DNA of 64,000 nucleotides, taken from Deltaproteobacteria bacterium (GTDB lineage Bacteria > Desulfobacterota > Binatia > UTPRO1). This document shows positions 27,244 through 36,415 of the stretch, one piece after another. The translations under genes were made by a program, and so were the position numbers. Location: NCBI GenBank assembly GCA_020852955.1, contig JADYZW010000021.1, forward strand, positions 1 through 64,000. Direction: 5' to 3'. The notes beneath the pieces are model-generated. The model searched no databases, was not told where the DNA came from, and was given only the letters and a program-made list of their open reading frames with translations. Within the stretch, counting starts at the first letter, position 1. Each line of letters starts with the position of its first letter.

Positions 27244-29583
27244 ATGCGCGGCCCGAAGGAACATCTCGGGCGTCTCGGCACGTGGCGAGCGCACTTCCGT
27301 GACTCCTGGCGCCGCAACGACACTGCCGCCGAAGCGTGCCGTCAGGCCGCCCTCGCGTCGCTCGGCGAGCGCGCCCTCGAGGGCGCCGCCCGCCACGAGC
27401 TCCTCGGCGCCGCGAGCGCGCTCCTCGCGCGCATCCTCGACGTGCCGTTCGCGGCGGTCTTCGCCTGGGAGCCCGACGGGCGCATGCTGCGGGTCGAGGC
27501 GGGCGTCGGCTGGCGGCTCGGCGTCGTGGGTCGGACGCGGATCGACGCCGGCGTGCACCCCGAGACCGCCGCGCACTGGACCGACATCGCGCCCTGCGCC
27601 TTCGAGCGCCTCGACGACGCGCCCGCCATGCGCGCCGTGCCGCTGCTCCAGGGGCACGCCGTCCGGAGCGGCCTCAGCATGGCGCTCGTCCCGCGCGGAC
27701 GGCCGTGGGGCGTGCTCGCCGCGTACGCCGATCGGCGGCGGCGGTTTCGCACCCGCGAGGTCGCCTGGTTCCGCGGCGTCGCCAGGATCCTCGCGATCGC
27801 GCTCGGCCGCGAGTACGGAGAACGGGCGCTCTTCGAGGAGATGCAGATGTCGACGGTGCTCTCGCACGTCGGACGCGAGCTCATGGCGTGCACGCGCGTC
27901 GACGAGCTCCTCGATCGGCTCTGTGAGCTGAGCGCCCAGGCGCTGCGCTGCGATCAGAGCGTGACCTGGCTGCGGCGGACCGACGAGGACGCGTTCCGGG
28001 CCGCCGCGGCCGACGGCGTGCCGGCCGTGCGGTGGGAGGAGCTCCGAGGCCGGGTCCTGCCGGGCGCGGCCGCGCTGATCGAGGAGCTCGACGGGCGCGA
28101 CGCCGTGCGCGTCGTTGCGACCTGCGAGCGCCACCGCGAGATCGCGGCGCTCCTCGCCGACGCCGGAGTGCGCGCGGCGGTCTTCGCCCCGCTCCGCAAC
28201 GGCGAGCGCGTGGTCGGGCTCCAGATGAGCGGTCAGATCGGCCGCGGCGGCGAGGTCGAGCTCCAGGACGAGCGCCTGGCGCTCGGCATCGCGCAGCTCG
28301 GATCGACGGCGCTCGTCAACGCGCGGGTCGTCGAGGAGCTCGAGCGCGCCAGCCAGCTCAAGTCGGAGTTCGTGTCGACCATGTCCCACGAGCTGCGGAC
28401 GCCGCTCAACATCATCCTCGGATACACCGAGATGCTCGCCGACGCCGCGTCGTCCGCGGAGCAGGCGCCGCTGCTCGCGCAGCTGCGGCAGGCGAGCCGC
28501 GAGCTGTTCGAGCTGATCGACGGCACCTTGAGCCTGAACCGCCTCGCGGCGGGCGGCGACGTCGCGCGCTTCGGACCGGTCGCGCTCGCCGAGCTCTGCC
28601 GCGAGCTCGAGGCCGAGCTCGGTGCTCGCGCCGCCGAGGGCGGCCTCGCCCTGCGCTTCGACGTGCCGGACGCCCTCGAGGTGTCGACCGATCGGCGGAA
28701 GCTCAAGATCGTCCTCAAGAACCTGATCGCCAACGGACTCAAGTTCACGGCTGCGGGCGGGGTCGCGATCGGTTGCGAAGCCGTCGGCGACCGCTGCCGC
28801 CTCACCGTCCGCGACACCGGCATCGGCATCGCGCGCGACGCGCTGCCGCACGTCTTCGAGATGTTCCGGCAGGGCGACGGCTCCGAGACGCGCGCCTACG
28901 GCGGCGCAGGTCTCGGGCTCTTCATCGTGAAGAGCCTGCTCATCCAGCTCGGCGGCGACGTGCAGGTGGAGAGCGTGCTCGGCCAGGGCTCGATCTTCAC
29001 CGTCGTGCTCCCGCTCGCCGAGCCGGACGCGGGGCGGCCGGACGAAGCGGCGGCGGAGCCCCCGGCCGCGCCGGGCGCCGAGGACGCCACGCCGGCGCAC
29101 GCGGAGTGCGTGATCCATACGCCGCGCCGCCTGCTCTTCGCCGACGATCTGCCGCTGAACCGGCTCCTCGTGCACCGCTTCGTGGACAAGGAGTTCCCGA
29201 ACGTCGAGGTGCTCGAGGCGTGCGACGGCGAGCAGGCGGTCGCGATGTTCGAGCGCGAGCGGCCGCACCTCGTGCTGCTCGACCTCCACATGCCGAAGCT
29301 CGACGGCTGGCAGGCCGCGGGCGCCATCCGGCGGCTTCCCGGCGGCGCGACGCTGCCGGTGCTCGCGCTCAGCGTCGACGCCAGTCCGGGCGCGGAAGCC
29401 AAGGCCGTGCGCGCCGGCTTCCAGGAGTTCATCGCCAAGCCGATCAGCGACTACAGCGCGCTCAAGGCGCGCCTCGCGCACTGGCTCATCCCTCGCGACG
29501 CGCGCGGCCGGGCCGTTCCGCCCGTACCGAGCGCGACGTGCGAGGCGTGCCGCGAGGGCGCGGCGCGCGTCAGCGCCGCGTAG
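27244..29583 (+). CDS. Hybrid sensor histidine kinase (GAF, HisKA, HATPase, receiver)
   Basis: A 779-residue cytoplasmic sensor; no transmembrane segment is apparent. Two GAF-like sensory domains occupy about 50-200 and 215-365. The dimerisation/phosphoacceptor domain has His382 in STMSHELRTPLN. The HATPase domain contains NLIANGLKFT, RDTGIGIARDALP and GGAGLGLFIVKS. After a Pro/Ala linker, a C-terminal receiver has its phospho-Asp at 680 (LLDLHMP) and Lys in FIAKPIS. Signals are probably soluble. Cotranscription with the FliA-like sigma suggests control of that factor or its regulon, but no separate output regulator is next door. Confidence 0.92.
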   Translation: MRGPKEHLGRLGTWRAHFRDSWRRNDTAAEACRQAALASLGERALEGAARHELLGAASALLARILDVPFAAVFAWEPDGRMLRVEAGVGWRLGVVGRTRIDAGVHPETAAHWTDIAPCAFERLDDAPAMRAVPLLQGHAVRSGLSMALVPRGRPWGVLAAYADRRRRFRTREVAWFRGVARILAIALGREYGERALFEEMQMSTVLSHVGRELMACTRVDELLDRLCELSAQALRCDQSVTWLRRTDEDAFRAAAADGVPAVRWEELRGRVLPGAAALIEELDGRDAVRVVATCERHREIAALLADAGVRAAVFAPLRNGERVVGLQMSGQIGRGGEVELQDERLALGIAQLGSTALVNARVVEELERASQLKSEFVSTMSHELRTPLNIILGYTEMLADAASSAEQAPLLAQLRQASRELFELIDGTLSLNRLAAGGDVARFGPVALAELCRELEAELGARAAEGGLALRFDVPDALEVSTDRRKLKIVLKNLIANGLKFTAAGGVAIGCEAVGDRCRLTVRDTGIGIARDALPHVFEMFRQGDGSETRAYGGAGLGLFIVKSLLIQLGGDVQVESVLGQGSIFTVVLPLAEPDAGRPDEAAAEPPAAPGAEDATPAHAECVIHTPRRLLFADDLPLNRLLVHRFVDKEFPNVEVLEACDGEQAVAMFERERPHLVLLDLHMPKLDGWQAAGAIRRLPGGATLPVLALSVDASPGAEAKAVRAGFQEFIAKPISDYSALKARLAHWLIPRDARGRAVPPVPSATCEACREGAARVSAA

Positions 29584-29670
29584 GGCGGACCGGTCCCGGG
29601 GTGCGGCCGCCGGCGCCGGCCGCCCCTTGCGAGCGCCGGCACCGGGTCGTACTCAACGGAGTCCGCGCAC

Positions 29671-29758
29671 GGAGGGGTGGCCGAGCGGTTGAAGGCACCG
29701 GTCTTGAAAACCGGCAGGGCGCGAGCCCTCGTGGGTTCGAATCCCACCCCCTCCGCCA
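29671..29758 (+). tRNA. tRNA-Ser(UGA)
   Basis: A full cloverleaf. The acceptor stem GGAGGGG pairs with CCCCTCC (29748-29754), the discriminator is G, and CCA is encoded (29756-29758). The anticodon loop CTTGAAA gives UGA. A long type II variable arm (GGGCGCGAGCCCTC) identifies serine. The T-loop is TTCGAAT between GTGGG and CCCAC. The anticodon/variable-arm portion is duplicated at 31398-31422. Confidence 0.97.
29703..29727 (+). repeat. Direct repeat copy 1 (attL-like, inside tRNA-Ser)
   Basis: It covers the anticodon loop, the anticodon-stem 3' strand and most of the variable arm of tRNA-Ser. It begins CTTGAAAACC and ends GCGAGCC. It is identical to 31398-31422, while flanking bases differ on both sides. 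Confidence 0.8.
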
Positions 29759-30008
29759 AACATTCCAATCGCTTCCGAGGCCTTTGGGTTCTGCTTTGGA
29801 CTGCTGCTCGACCGCGGTCCCTTGCTGAGGCGAACAGCAGTTCAAGACGTCCGACTCTGGAACGATATGTTTCCTCCGCAGGAGTCCTGGCGCCGCCAGG
29901 CTCTCATGCTGGGCCGCCGCGCCGTGCACCGTCGGCGAAAAATAGCGGATCGACGCTGCGTCCGGCCGCTGACACCATCATTCCCGCGCACGTGAACGGG
30001 AGGGGACG

Positions 30009-30545
30009 ATGGGGATGGAGGCGGGACGCCCACGAAGGTGGGCGCGCGTGCTGCTCGCAACCGCGCTGATCGCGCACGGATCGCCGACGCGCGCGGACGC
30101 CCGGCCCGGCGACCTCGACCCGAGCTTCGGCACCGGCGGCACGGTGCTGACGACCGCCGACGAGTGGTACCCGTGGACCTTCGTCACGCAGCTCATGCGC
30201 GACGGTCAGGGTCGCATCGTCGCGGGCGGCATCGGTCCCGGCGCGCTCCTCATGCGCTACGGTGCCGACGGAACGCTCGATCCGACGTTCGGCACCGACG
30301 GCATCACGGTCGACTGGCGGCTCCATTGGACGCTGCCGCCGCCCTTCGCGATCGCGGCCGACGGCCGCATCTATGGGGGCGGCTACACCTTCCAGGAAGA
30401 AGAGGCGATCCTCGTCCGCTACGACGCCGACGGCCGGCCCGATCCCACTTTCGGCACCGACGGCGCCGTCGTGCTTCCCATCGAAGCCTACGACATGGCG
30501 CCGCTGCCGGACGGCAAGCTCTTGATCGCGATGCCGCATCGGCAG
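30009..30545 (+). pseudogene. Truncated secreted delta-60-repeat (beta-propeller-like) protein
   Basis: The gene starts well: a GGGAGGGG ribosome binding site, ATG at 30009, a signal peptide (about residues 1-32, ending near TRADA) and three recognisable delta-60 repeat units with the ending DPSFGTGG or DPTFGTDG (near residues 38, 92 and 147). After about residue 178 (LLIAMP) similarity to the repeats ends. The frame then runs on as low-complexity sequence antisense to brnA and brnT until 31238. Full-length relatives have many more repeats, so this is a 5' fragment cut at about 30545. An exported protein could still be made. Confidence 0.7.
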
Positions 30546-30685
30546 CGGGCGGCGACGATACGCGCCGCGCGGCGAGGGAGCACGTGGAGCACTATCGCCG
30601 CTGCCTGCGATCCTCCTCTCGGAGACCGAACCACGCAGCGACGCGCACCGCGGCCCCGCTGGAGCTCTCGCGGGTTACCGCGTCG

Positions 30686-30943
30686 TCATCGTGAGCGATC
30701 AGAACTCATCCGTGGCGGGCGCAACCGTGCTGCCACGAATTCGGAGATTGTCTTCCCGGCCCGCTTGGCGTCGCGGCGGACACTCTCGAGGAGCTTCGGT
30801 GGCAGTCGGAGCGTGATCGGCTTGTTGCCCGTGGATGGCCGACCGGCCCCCGCCCGCGAACCCCCATGGCCAGGAAGGATTTCCTTCCCGACACGCCGAC
30901 CGATCTTGATCGGTTCATCGCTGTATACGATTCGCTTGCTCAT
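30686..30943 (-). CDS. brnA: BrnA-like antitoxin
   Basis: An 85-residue antitoxin starting MSKRIVYSDEPIKIG. It has the pattern of BrnA/ribbon-helix-helix partners: GRPSTGNKPITLRLPPKLLE forms the DNA-binding strand and first helix, then RAGKTISEFVAARLR the second. It neutralises the toxin and, as in the family, probably autorepresses the operon. It overlaps the brnT 3' end by 29 bases, in the usual brnT-brnA order. An in-frame start at 30976 also exists but adds 11 residues that lie inside brnT. Confidence 0.78.
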   Translation of the reverse strand: MSKRIVYSDEPIKIGRRVGKEILPGHGGSRAGAGRPSTGNKPITLRLPPKLLESVRRDAKRAGKTISEFVAARLRPPRMSSDRSR

Positions 30944-31196
30944 AGAAAAGCTTGCCCTTTCTCCAGTAGCCCGCACCGATGATACGGATGCGGTCGCCCC
31001 GGATCACAAAGCGGACCGTCAGAATACCGCCGCCCACCCGTCCAAAAGCGAAGTACCGAGGCTCGGACCGACTATGGGCGGCATCTTCGGCGAGCACGAC
31101 TCGAGGATCATCGAACACTTGCTTCGCGAGTTCGAAGGAGACGCCGTGTTTGGCGAGGTTATTGCGGGCCTTGTTCCGGTCCCACTCGAACTCCAC
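30915..31196 (-). CDS. brnT: BrnT-family toxin
   Basis: A 93-residue ribonuclease-type toxin of the BrnT family. The fingerprint FEWDRNKARNNLAKHGVSF, then AKQVFDDPRVV, and near the C-terminus RIIGAGYWRKGKLFYEQ is clear. The latter form replaces the RIISAR segment of classical BrnT and marks a known subgroup. The start is a GTG. It inhibits translation when free of BrnA (family knowledge). Codon and base composition look less GC-rich than neighbours, in line with acquisition. Confidence 0.85.
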   Translation of the reverse strand: MEFEWDRNKARNNLAKHGVSFELAKQVFDDPRVVLAEDAAHSRSEPRYFAFGRVGGGILTVRFVIRGDRIRIIGAGYWRKGKLFYEQANRIQR

Positions 31197-31605
31197 CGCC
31201 GCACGATAGTCGACGACGCTCGATTGTCAACGTCGTAATTCAAGTTGGGTGAGCAAATCTTCCCCATCCAAATCCCCATCAACGCCTGAGGACGGGAGAG
31301 GAAGAGCAGGGACTCGACGGGAGGGCGAGCATCTCAACTCCTTGCGGAAGCACACCATGCGGATCCAGCGAGGACACCTGGGGACGACCGATGCCGACTT
31401 GAAAACCGGCAGGGCGCGAGCCGCCGGTGGCCCCCGGGAAGCGACCTTCGGGATTTCCGGAGCTTGCGCACGCGGGGGTGATGGGCGGCGCGGGCTGGCC
31501 GGTCAGCGGTTGACGAAAGAACGGGGGCGGCCCTTCGGCGCGCCGCATGAAGTGTAGGGTGCCGCCTCGAAGACAACGACCACGGACGACCCAGGAGGTG
31601 ATGCC
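31197..31605. other. Intergenic region with right island end
   Basis: About 410 bases between brnT and the small membrane protein gene. It has no supportable gene and contains the second copy of the tRNA-derived repeat (31398-31422). The promoter of brnTA should lie at its left side. At its right end a perfect Shine-Dalgarno AGGAGGTG (31593-31600) serves the next gene. Confidence 0.6.
31398..31422 (+). repeat. Direct repeat copy 2 (attR-like)
   Basis: An exact copy of bases 29703-29727 of tRNA-Ser. Sequence before and after does not resemble the rest of the tRNA, so it is not a tRNA gene. It is the right boundary of the proposed island. Confidence 0.8.
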
Positions 31606-31860
31606 ATGACCAAACGACTCGCGATGGCTTTCGGACTCGGCGCGGCGCTGCCGCTCCTCATCGCGCTCTGGCTCGGCGGCGAGAACCTCGCGCAGGCGGG
31701 CCTCCGCCTCGCGGCGATCGAGCAGGGCTTCTCGCTCGCGTCGCGCCACTGGCAATTCGAGGCGACCCCGGCCCACGAGATCGAGATCGCGCGCTGGGAC
31801 GCGCCCGCGAGCGGGCTCCCCGCGGCGAAGAAGGGGAGGCCTGCGGCGAAGCGCCGCTAG
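31606..31860 (+). CDS. Small membrane-anchored hypothetical protein
   Basis: An 84-residue protein with one N-terminal hydrophobic helix (about residues 7-24), then a polar region and a basic C-terminal tail rich in Ala/Lys/Arg (AAKKGRPAAKRR). I recognise no family. The near-ideal ribosome binding site AGGAGGTG five bases before the ATG supports real translation. It is convergent with the metal-efflux pump gene (nine-base gap), so their 3' ends nearly touch. Confidence 0.6.
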   Translation: MTKRLAMAFGLGAALPLLIALWLGGENLAQAGLRLAAIEQGFSLASRHWQFEATPAHEIEIARWDAPASGLPAAKKGRPAAKRR

Positions 31861-31869
31861 ACGCGCCCT

Positions 31870-34800
31870 TCAAAGGAGCCCCGCGTTGCCGACGTCGGCG
31901 CGTCCGCGGCTCACGGCCGGCTGCGGTACGACCGTCCCGCGACGCATCACGAAGTTCCACTTCCAGATGGCGTAGAGCGCCGGGTAGACCAGCAGCTCCA
32001 GCAGGAACGACGTGGCGAGGCCGCCGACCATCGGCGCGGCGATGCGCTTCATGACGTCGGCGCCGCTGCCGGTCGCCCACATGATGGGCAGGAGGCCCAT
32101 GAACGCGGCGGCGACGGTCATCATCTTCGGGCGGACGCGGCGGACGGCGCCGTGGATGATCGCCTCGTCGAGATCCTCCTCCGTCCGCATGCGGCCGGCG
32201 CGCACGCGTTCTTCGTAGGCGAGGTCGAGGAAGAGCAGCATGAACACGCCGGTCTCGGCGTCGAGCCCCATGAGGGCGATCATCCCGACCCAGACCGCGA
32301 TCGACGTGTTGTAGCCGAGCCCCCAGAGGAGCCACACCGCGCCGACCAGCGAGAAGGGCACGGCGAGCAGCACGATCGCCGTCTTCACGCCCGATTTCGT
32401 GTTCATGTAGAGGAGGAGCGCGATCAGGAAGAGGGTCAGCGGCAGCACGATCGTCAGCCGCTCGCGGACGCGCAGCATGTTCTCGTACTGGCCGCTCCAG
32501 ACGAACGTGTAGCCGGGGGGCAGCGGCACCGCCGCCTGCACCCGGGCCTTCGCCTCGTCGACGTAGCCGCCGACGTCGCGCCCGGTCATGTCCACGTAGA
32601 CGTAGCCCGCGAGCTGGCCGTTCTCGTTGCGGATCATCGCCGGCCCCTCGACGCGGCGGAGCGTCGCGATCTGCGCCATCGGGATCTGCGCGCCCGACGG
32701 CGTCGGCACGAGCACGCGCTCGAGGCTCCGGGTGTCGTCGCGGTACGCGCGGCCGTGGCGGAGGTTCCCCGGCTAGCGCGCGCGTCCCTCGACGGTGGTG
32801 GTGACGGTCTCGCCGCCGATCGCCGACATGACGATCGTCTGGGCGTCCTCGACCGTGAGGCCGTAGCGCGCCAGGTCTTCCCGGCGGAGGTCGACGTCGA
32901 CGTAGTAGCCGCCGGCCGTGCGCTCGGCCAGCACGTTCCGCGTGCCGGGGATCTCGCGCAGCACGCCCTCGAGGCGCTCGCCGAGCCGCTGGATCACCTT
33001 CAAGTCGGGTCCGAGGATCTTGATGCCGATCGGCGTGCGCACGCCGGTCGACAGCATGTCGATGCGGTTCTTGATCGGCTGGGTCCAGATGTTGGGGATG
33101 CCGGGAAAGCGGAGCTTGGCGTCGAGCTCGCTCTGGAGCTCCTCGAAGGTGATGCGCTCGGGGAGGACGCGCCCGAGCGCCCAGCGCACCGGCGCGGGAA
33201 AGCCGGAGTACCAGCGCTCGACGGGACGCCACTCCGACTCGGGCTTGAGCATGACGGTGGTCTCCACCATCGAGAACGGCGCGGGGTCGGTCGGGGAGTC
33301 GGCGCGGCCGGCCTTGCCGAAGACGCGCTCGACCTCGGGCGTGTCGCGCAGGATGCGGTCCTGGATCTGGAGGATGCGTTGCGCCTCGGTCACCGACATG
33401 CCGGGGAGCGCGGTCGGCATGTAGAGGTAGGCGCCCTCGTTGAGCGGCGGCATGAACTCCGACCCGAGCCGCAGATAGACCGGGATCGTGGACGCGACGA
33501 GGACCGCGGCGGCGGCGATGGTGGCGAACTTGTGGCGCAGCACCCAGAGGCAGACCGGTTCGTACACGGCGAAGAGGACGCGGCTGATCGGGTGGCGCTC
33601 CTCGGGGTAGTACCGGCCGACCGTCACCGCGTTCACGAGCCGCGCGACGAAGCGCGGGCGGAACTCCCACGGCTCCATGCGCGTGAAGAGCATGCGCATG
33701 GCGGGGTCGAGCGTGACGGCGAGGATCGCCGCGATCGCCATCGCCAGGTTCTTCGAATACGCGAGCGGCTTGAAGAGCCGGCCCTCCTGGTCGACGAGCG
33801 TGAAGATCGGCAGGAACGCGACCGCGATGACCAGCAGCGAGAAGAAGACCGACGGCCCGACTTCCTGGAGCGCCCGCAGGCGAACGGCGTGGTAGTCGCC
33901 GCGCCGGCCGCCCGCGACCCATTCCTCCAGCCGCTTGTAGGCGTTCTCCACCTCGACGATCGCGCCGTCGACGAGCACGCCGATCGAGATCGCGATGCCG
34001 GCGAGCGACATGATGTTGGAGGTGAGGCCCATCGCGTACATCGGGATGAACGCCAGCAGCACCGACACCGGGATCGTGACGATCGGGATCACCGCCGAGG
34101 GGATGTGCCAGAGGAAGATCAGGATGACGGCGCTCACGATCAGCATCTCCTCGCCGAGCGAGTGGAGGAGGGTGTCGATCGCGCGCTCGATCAGGGTCGA
34201 GCGGTCGTAGGTCGTGACGACCTCGACGCCGGCCGGGAGGCTCGGGGCCAGCTCCTGGAGGCGCGCCTGGACGCGCCGGATCACGTTCAGGGCGTTCTCG
34301 CCCTGGCGCATGACGATGACGCCGCCGACGGTGTCGCCGAGCCCGTCGAGGTCGGCGACGCCGCGGCGGATGTCGGGTCCGAGCGTCACCTTCGCGACCT
34401 GGCGCACGAGGACGGGCGTGCCGGTTTTCTCGTCGACCGAGACCACGATGTCCTCGATGTCCTTCATCGACTGCACGTAGCCGCGGCCGCGCACCATGTA
34501 CTCGGTGCCCGCGAACTCCAGCAGGCGGCCGCCGACCTCGTTGTTGCCCTTGCGGACGGCGTCGACGAGCCTGGTCAACGGGATGCCGTAGGCGAGGAGC
34601 AGGTTCGGGTCGGCGTTCACTTGGTACTGCTTCACGAAGCCGCCGACGGCGGCGACCTCGGCGACGCCGGGCACCGCCTGCAGGTGGTAGCGGAGATACC
34701 AGTCCTGCAGGCTCCGGAGCTCGGCGAGCGAGTGCGTCCCACCGCGGTCGACGAGGGCGTACTGGTAGATCCAGCCGACGCTCGTCGCGTCCGGGCCCAT

Positions 34801-35181
34801 CTCGGTGCGCACCCCCTCGGGCAGGCGCGGCAGGATCTTGCTCAGATACTCGAGGACCCGCGAGCGCGCCCAGTAGAGATCGGTGCCGTCCTCGAAGATG
34901 ACGTAGACGTACGAGTAGCCGAAGTCGGAGAAGCCGCGGACGGCCTTGATCTTCGGCGCGCCGAGGAGTGCGGTCGCGATCGGGTAGGTGACCTGGTCCT
35001 CCAGGATGTCGGGGCTCCGATCCCAGCGCGAGTAGACGATCACCTGCGTGTCGGAGAGGTCGGGGATGGCGTCGAGCGGGATGTGGCGCGTCACCCAGAG
35101 GGCGGCGAGCACCGCGACGCCGGTCAGGATCAGGACGAGCACCCGGTTGCGGGCGCTGAGCTCGATGAGGCGCTCGATCAT
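31870..35181 (-). pseudogene. cusA: CusA/CzcA-type heavy-metal RND efflux pump with in-frame amber codon
   Basis: A full-length inner-membrane RND pump of 1103 codons, broken by TAG at 32773-32775 (codon 803). The sequence is in the same frame on both sides: EGRAR-stop-PGNLRHGRAY continues into RVLVPTPSGAQIPMAQIATL, where the family has EGRERYPVNVRY. A single change from a Tyr codon (TAC or TAT) to TAG explains it. The N-terminal part (802 residues) has TM1, the first large periplasmic loop, TM2-6 (SVLLAFIPMYAMGL, GIAISIGVLVDGAIVEVENA) and most of the second loop; the rest includes LDAETGVFM. It is third in the tolC-cusB-cusA operon. Without readthrough the pump is inactive; it may also be a sequencing error. 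Confidence 0.85.
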
Positions 35182-35194
35182 GCGCGGGTCCGGA

Positions 35195-36415
35195 TCAGTG
35201 CGCGGAGGTCGCGGGCTTGAAGGCCGCCAGCGCCGCCCGGAAGCGCGACTCGGAGTCGATGAGGAAGTTTGCCGAGGTGACGACCTCGTCGCCGTCGGCG
35301 AGGCCTGCGAGGACCTCGTAGTAGCCCTGGGCCGAGCGCCCGAGGGTCACCGAGCGCGGCTCGAACTGCCCCTCGCCGCGCACGACGAAGACGATCTGGT
35401 GGTCGCCGGTGTCGAGCACGGCCTCGGTCGGGACGGCGAGCCGGTCGCCGAGCGGGATGACGATCCGCACCTGCACGAAGCTCTCGGGGCGGAGCTCCCT
35501 GGCGGGGGTGGACACGCGGCCGCGCACGCGCACCGTGCGCGTCGCCGGGTCGAGGATGGCGTCGACGGCGGCGATCGTGGCGTGGAACTCGCGCCCGGGC
35601 TGCGACGGCGCCGTCACCGTCATCTCCTGTCCGGGCCGTACGAGCGGCACCTCGTACTCGTAGACCTGCGCGTAGACCCAGACGCTGTCGCTCGGCAGCA
35701 GCAGCTCGATCGGGTCGTGGTCGGCGCGCGCGAGCGCGCGGATCTGCTCCTCCGAGAGGCCCTGCTGGAGGAGGCGCAGATAAGCGCCGCGGACGAGCGC
35801 GTCGCCGCCGGTGCGGGCTTCCGAGCGCGCGTTGGCACCGAACGACGCCCGCGAGCGCACGGCCTCGCGATACTCGACGATCGCGCGGTAGAGCACCGGG
35901 TCGTAGGCGATGCGTCCGACCGCGCGCACCTCGACCGCGAGCGGGCGGACCGTTATCCGTCCGCGCGTGACGCCGATCAGCTGCTGGCGCTCGCGCGAGA
36001 GCGTGAACGGCGCGTGTCCGGGCACGCCGGCGTCGGCCGCGGCCGCGCCGGCCTCCTCGTAGACCGGGAGATAGTCCATCCCCATCTCGTCCTTCGCCGG
36101 ATGGTCGGAGACGATCTCGGGGCGCATGGGATGGCGGTAGAACTTGATCCGGGGCTCCGGCGCCGCGGCCGGGGCGTCCGGCGCCGCCGCGCGCTCGTGC
36201 TCCGACAGGTCGACGCGCTGGAGCGCCATGCCGCAGATCGGACAGTTGCCGGGATGGTCCTGGACGATCTGCGGGTGCATCGAGCACTGGTAGACGACCT
36301 TCGCTTCCGTGCCGGCGTCGCGGGCGTCGGGGGCGTCGCGGAACGCGCCGAGCCGGTAGGCGCCGCCGGCGACGGCGACGAGCGCCAGGACGGTCAGGAG
36401 GGCGCGCTTACTCAT
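35195..36415 (-). CDS. cusB: CusB/HlyD-type periplasmic adaptor of heavy-metal efflux
   Basis: A 406-residue membrane-fusion protein joining the RND pump to the outer-membrane channel. An N-terminal membrane anchor/signal (LTVLALVAVAGGAYRLGAF) is followed by a heavy-metal-binding domain YQCSMHPQIVQDHPGNCPICGM and a second, Cys-less copy (KFYRHPMRPEIVSDHPAKDE then MGMDYLPVYEE). The beta-barrel and lipoyl parts follow. Cys/Met/His-rich segments of this kind bind Cu(I) or Ag(I) in Cus systems, but other metals are possible. The start overlaps the tolC-family gene by eight bases; the gap to the pump is 13 bases. Confidence 0.92.
   Translation of the reverse strand: MSKRALLTVLALVAVAGGAYRLGAFRDAPDARDAGTEAKVVYQCSMHPQIVQDHPGNCPICGMALQRVDLSEHERAAAPDAPAAAPEPRIKFYRHPMRPEIVSDHPAKDEMGMDYLPVYEEAGAAAADAGVPGHAPFTLSRERQQLIGVTRGRITVRPLAVEVRAVGRIAYDPVLYRAIVEYREAVRSRASFGANARSEARTGGDALVRGAYLRLLQQGLSEEQIRALARADHDPIELLLPSDSVWVYAQVYEYEVPLVRPGQEMTVTAPSQPGREFHATIAAVDAILDPATRTVRVRGRVSTPARELRPESFVQVRIVIPLGDRLAVPTEAVLDTGDHQIVFVVRGEGQFEPRSVTLGRSAQGYYEVLAGLADGDEVVTSANFLIDSESRFRAALAAFKPATSAH

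Larger units (their letters stand above)
29703..31422. mobile_element. Small island bracketed by a 25-bp tRNA-Ser-derived direct repeat
   Basis: The 25 bases at 29703-29727 inside tRNA-Ser (anticodon loop through variable arm) recur exactly at 31398-31422. This is the pattern left by integration into a tRNA gene. The intervening 1.7 kb contains a truncated delta-60-repeat gene and a BrnT/BrnA toxin-antitoxin pair, and is locally less GC-rich around 30900-31250. No integrase is present, so it is an element remnant, a satellite that uses an integrase in trans, or the product of another duplication. Confidence 0.6.

Noticed and set aside
31398..31422. A second tRNA-Ser gene
   Set aside because: Only the anticodon-loop-to-variable-arm segment matches; acceptor and T arms are missing on both sides.
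31249..31557. Small plus-strand open frame after brnT
   Set aside because: No ribosome binding site or similarity, and it runs through the att-like repeat.
32152..35220. Plus-strand open frame of about 1020 codons opposite the RND pump
   Set aside because: Charged low-complexity composition without motifs; the minus strand is a clear CusA-type pump.
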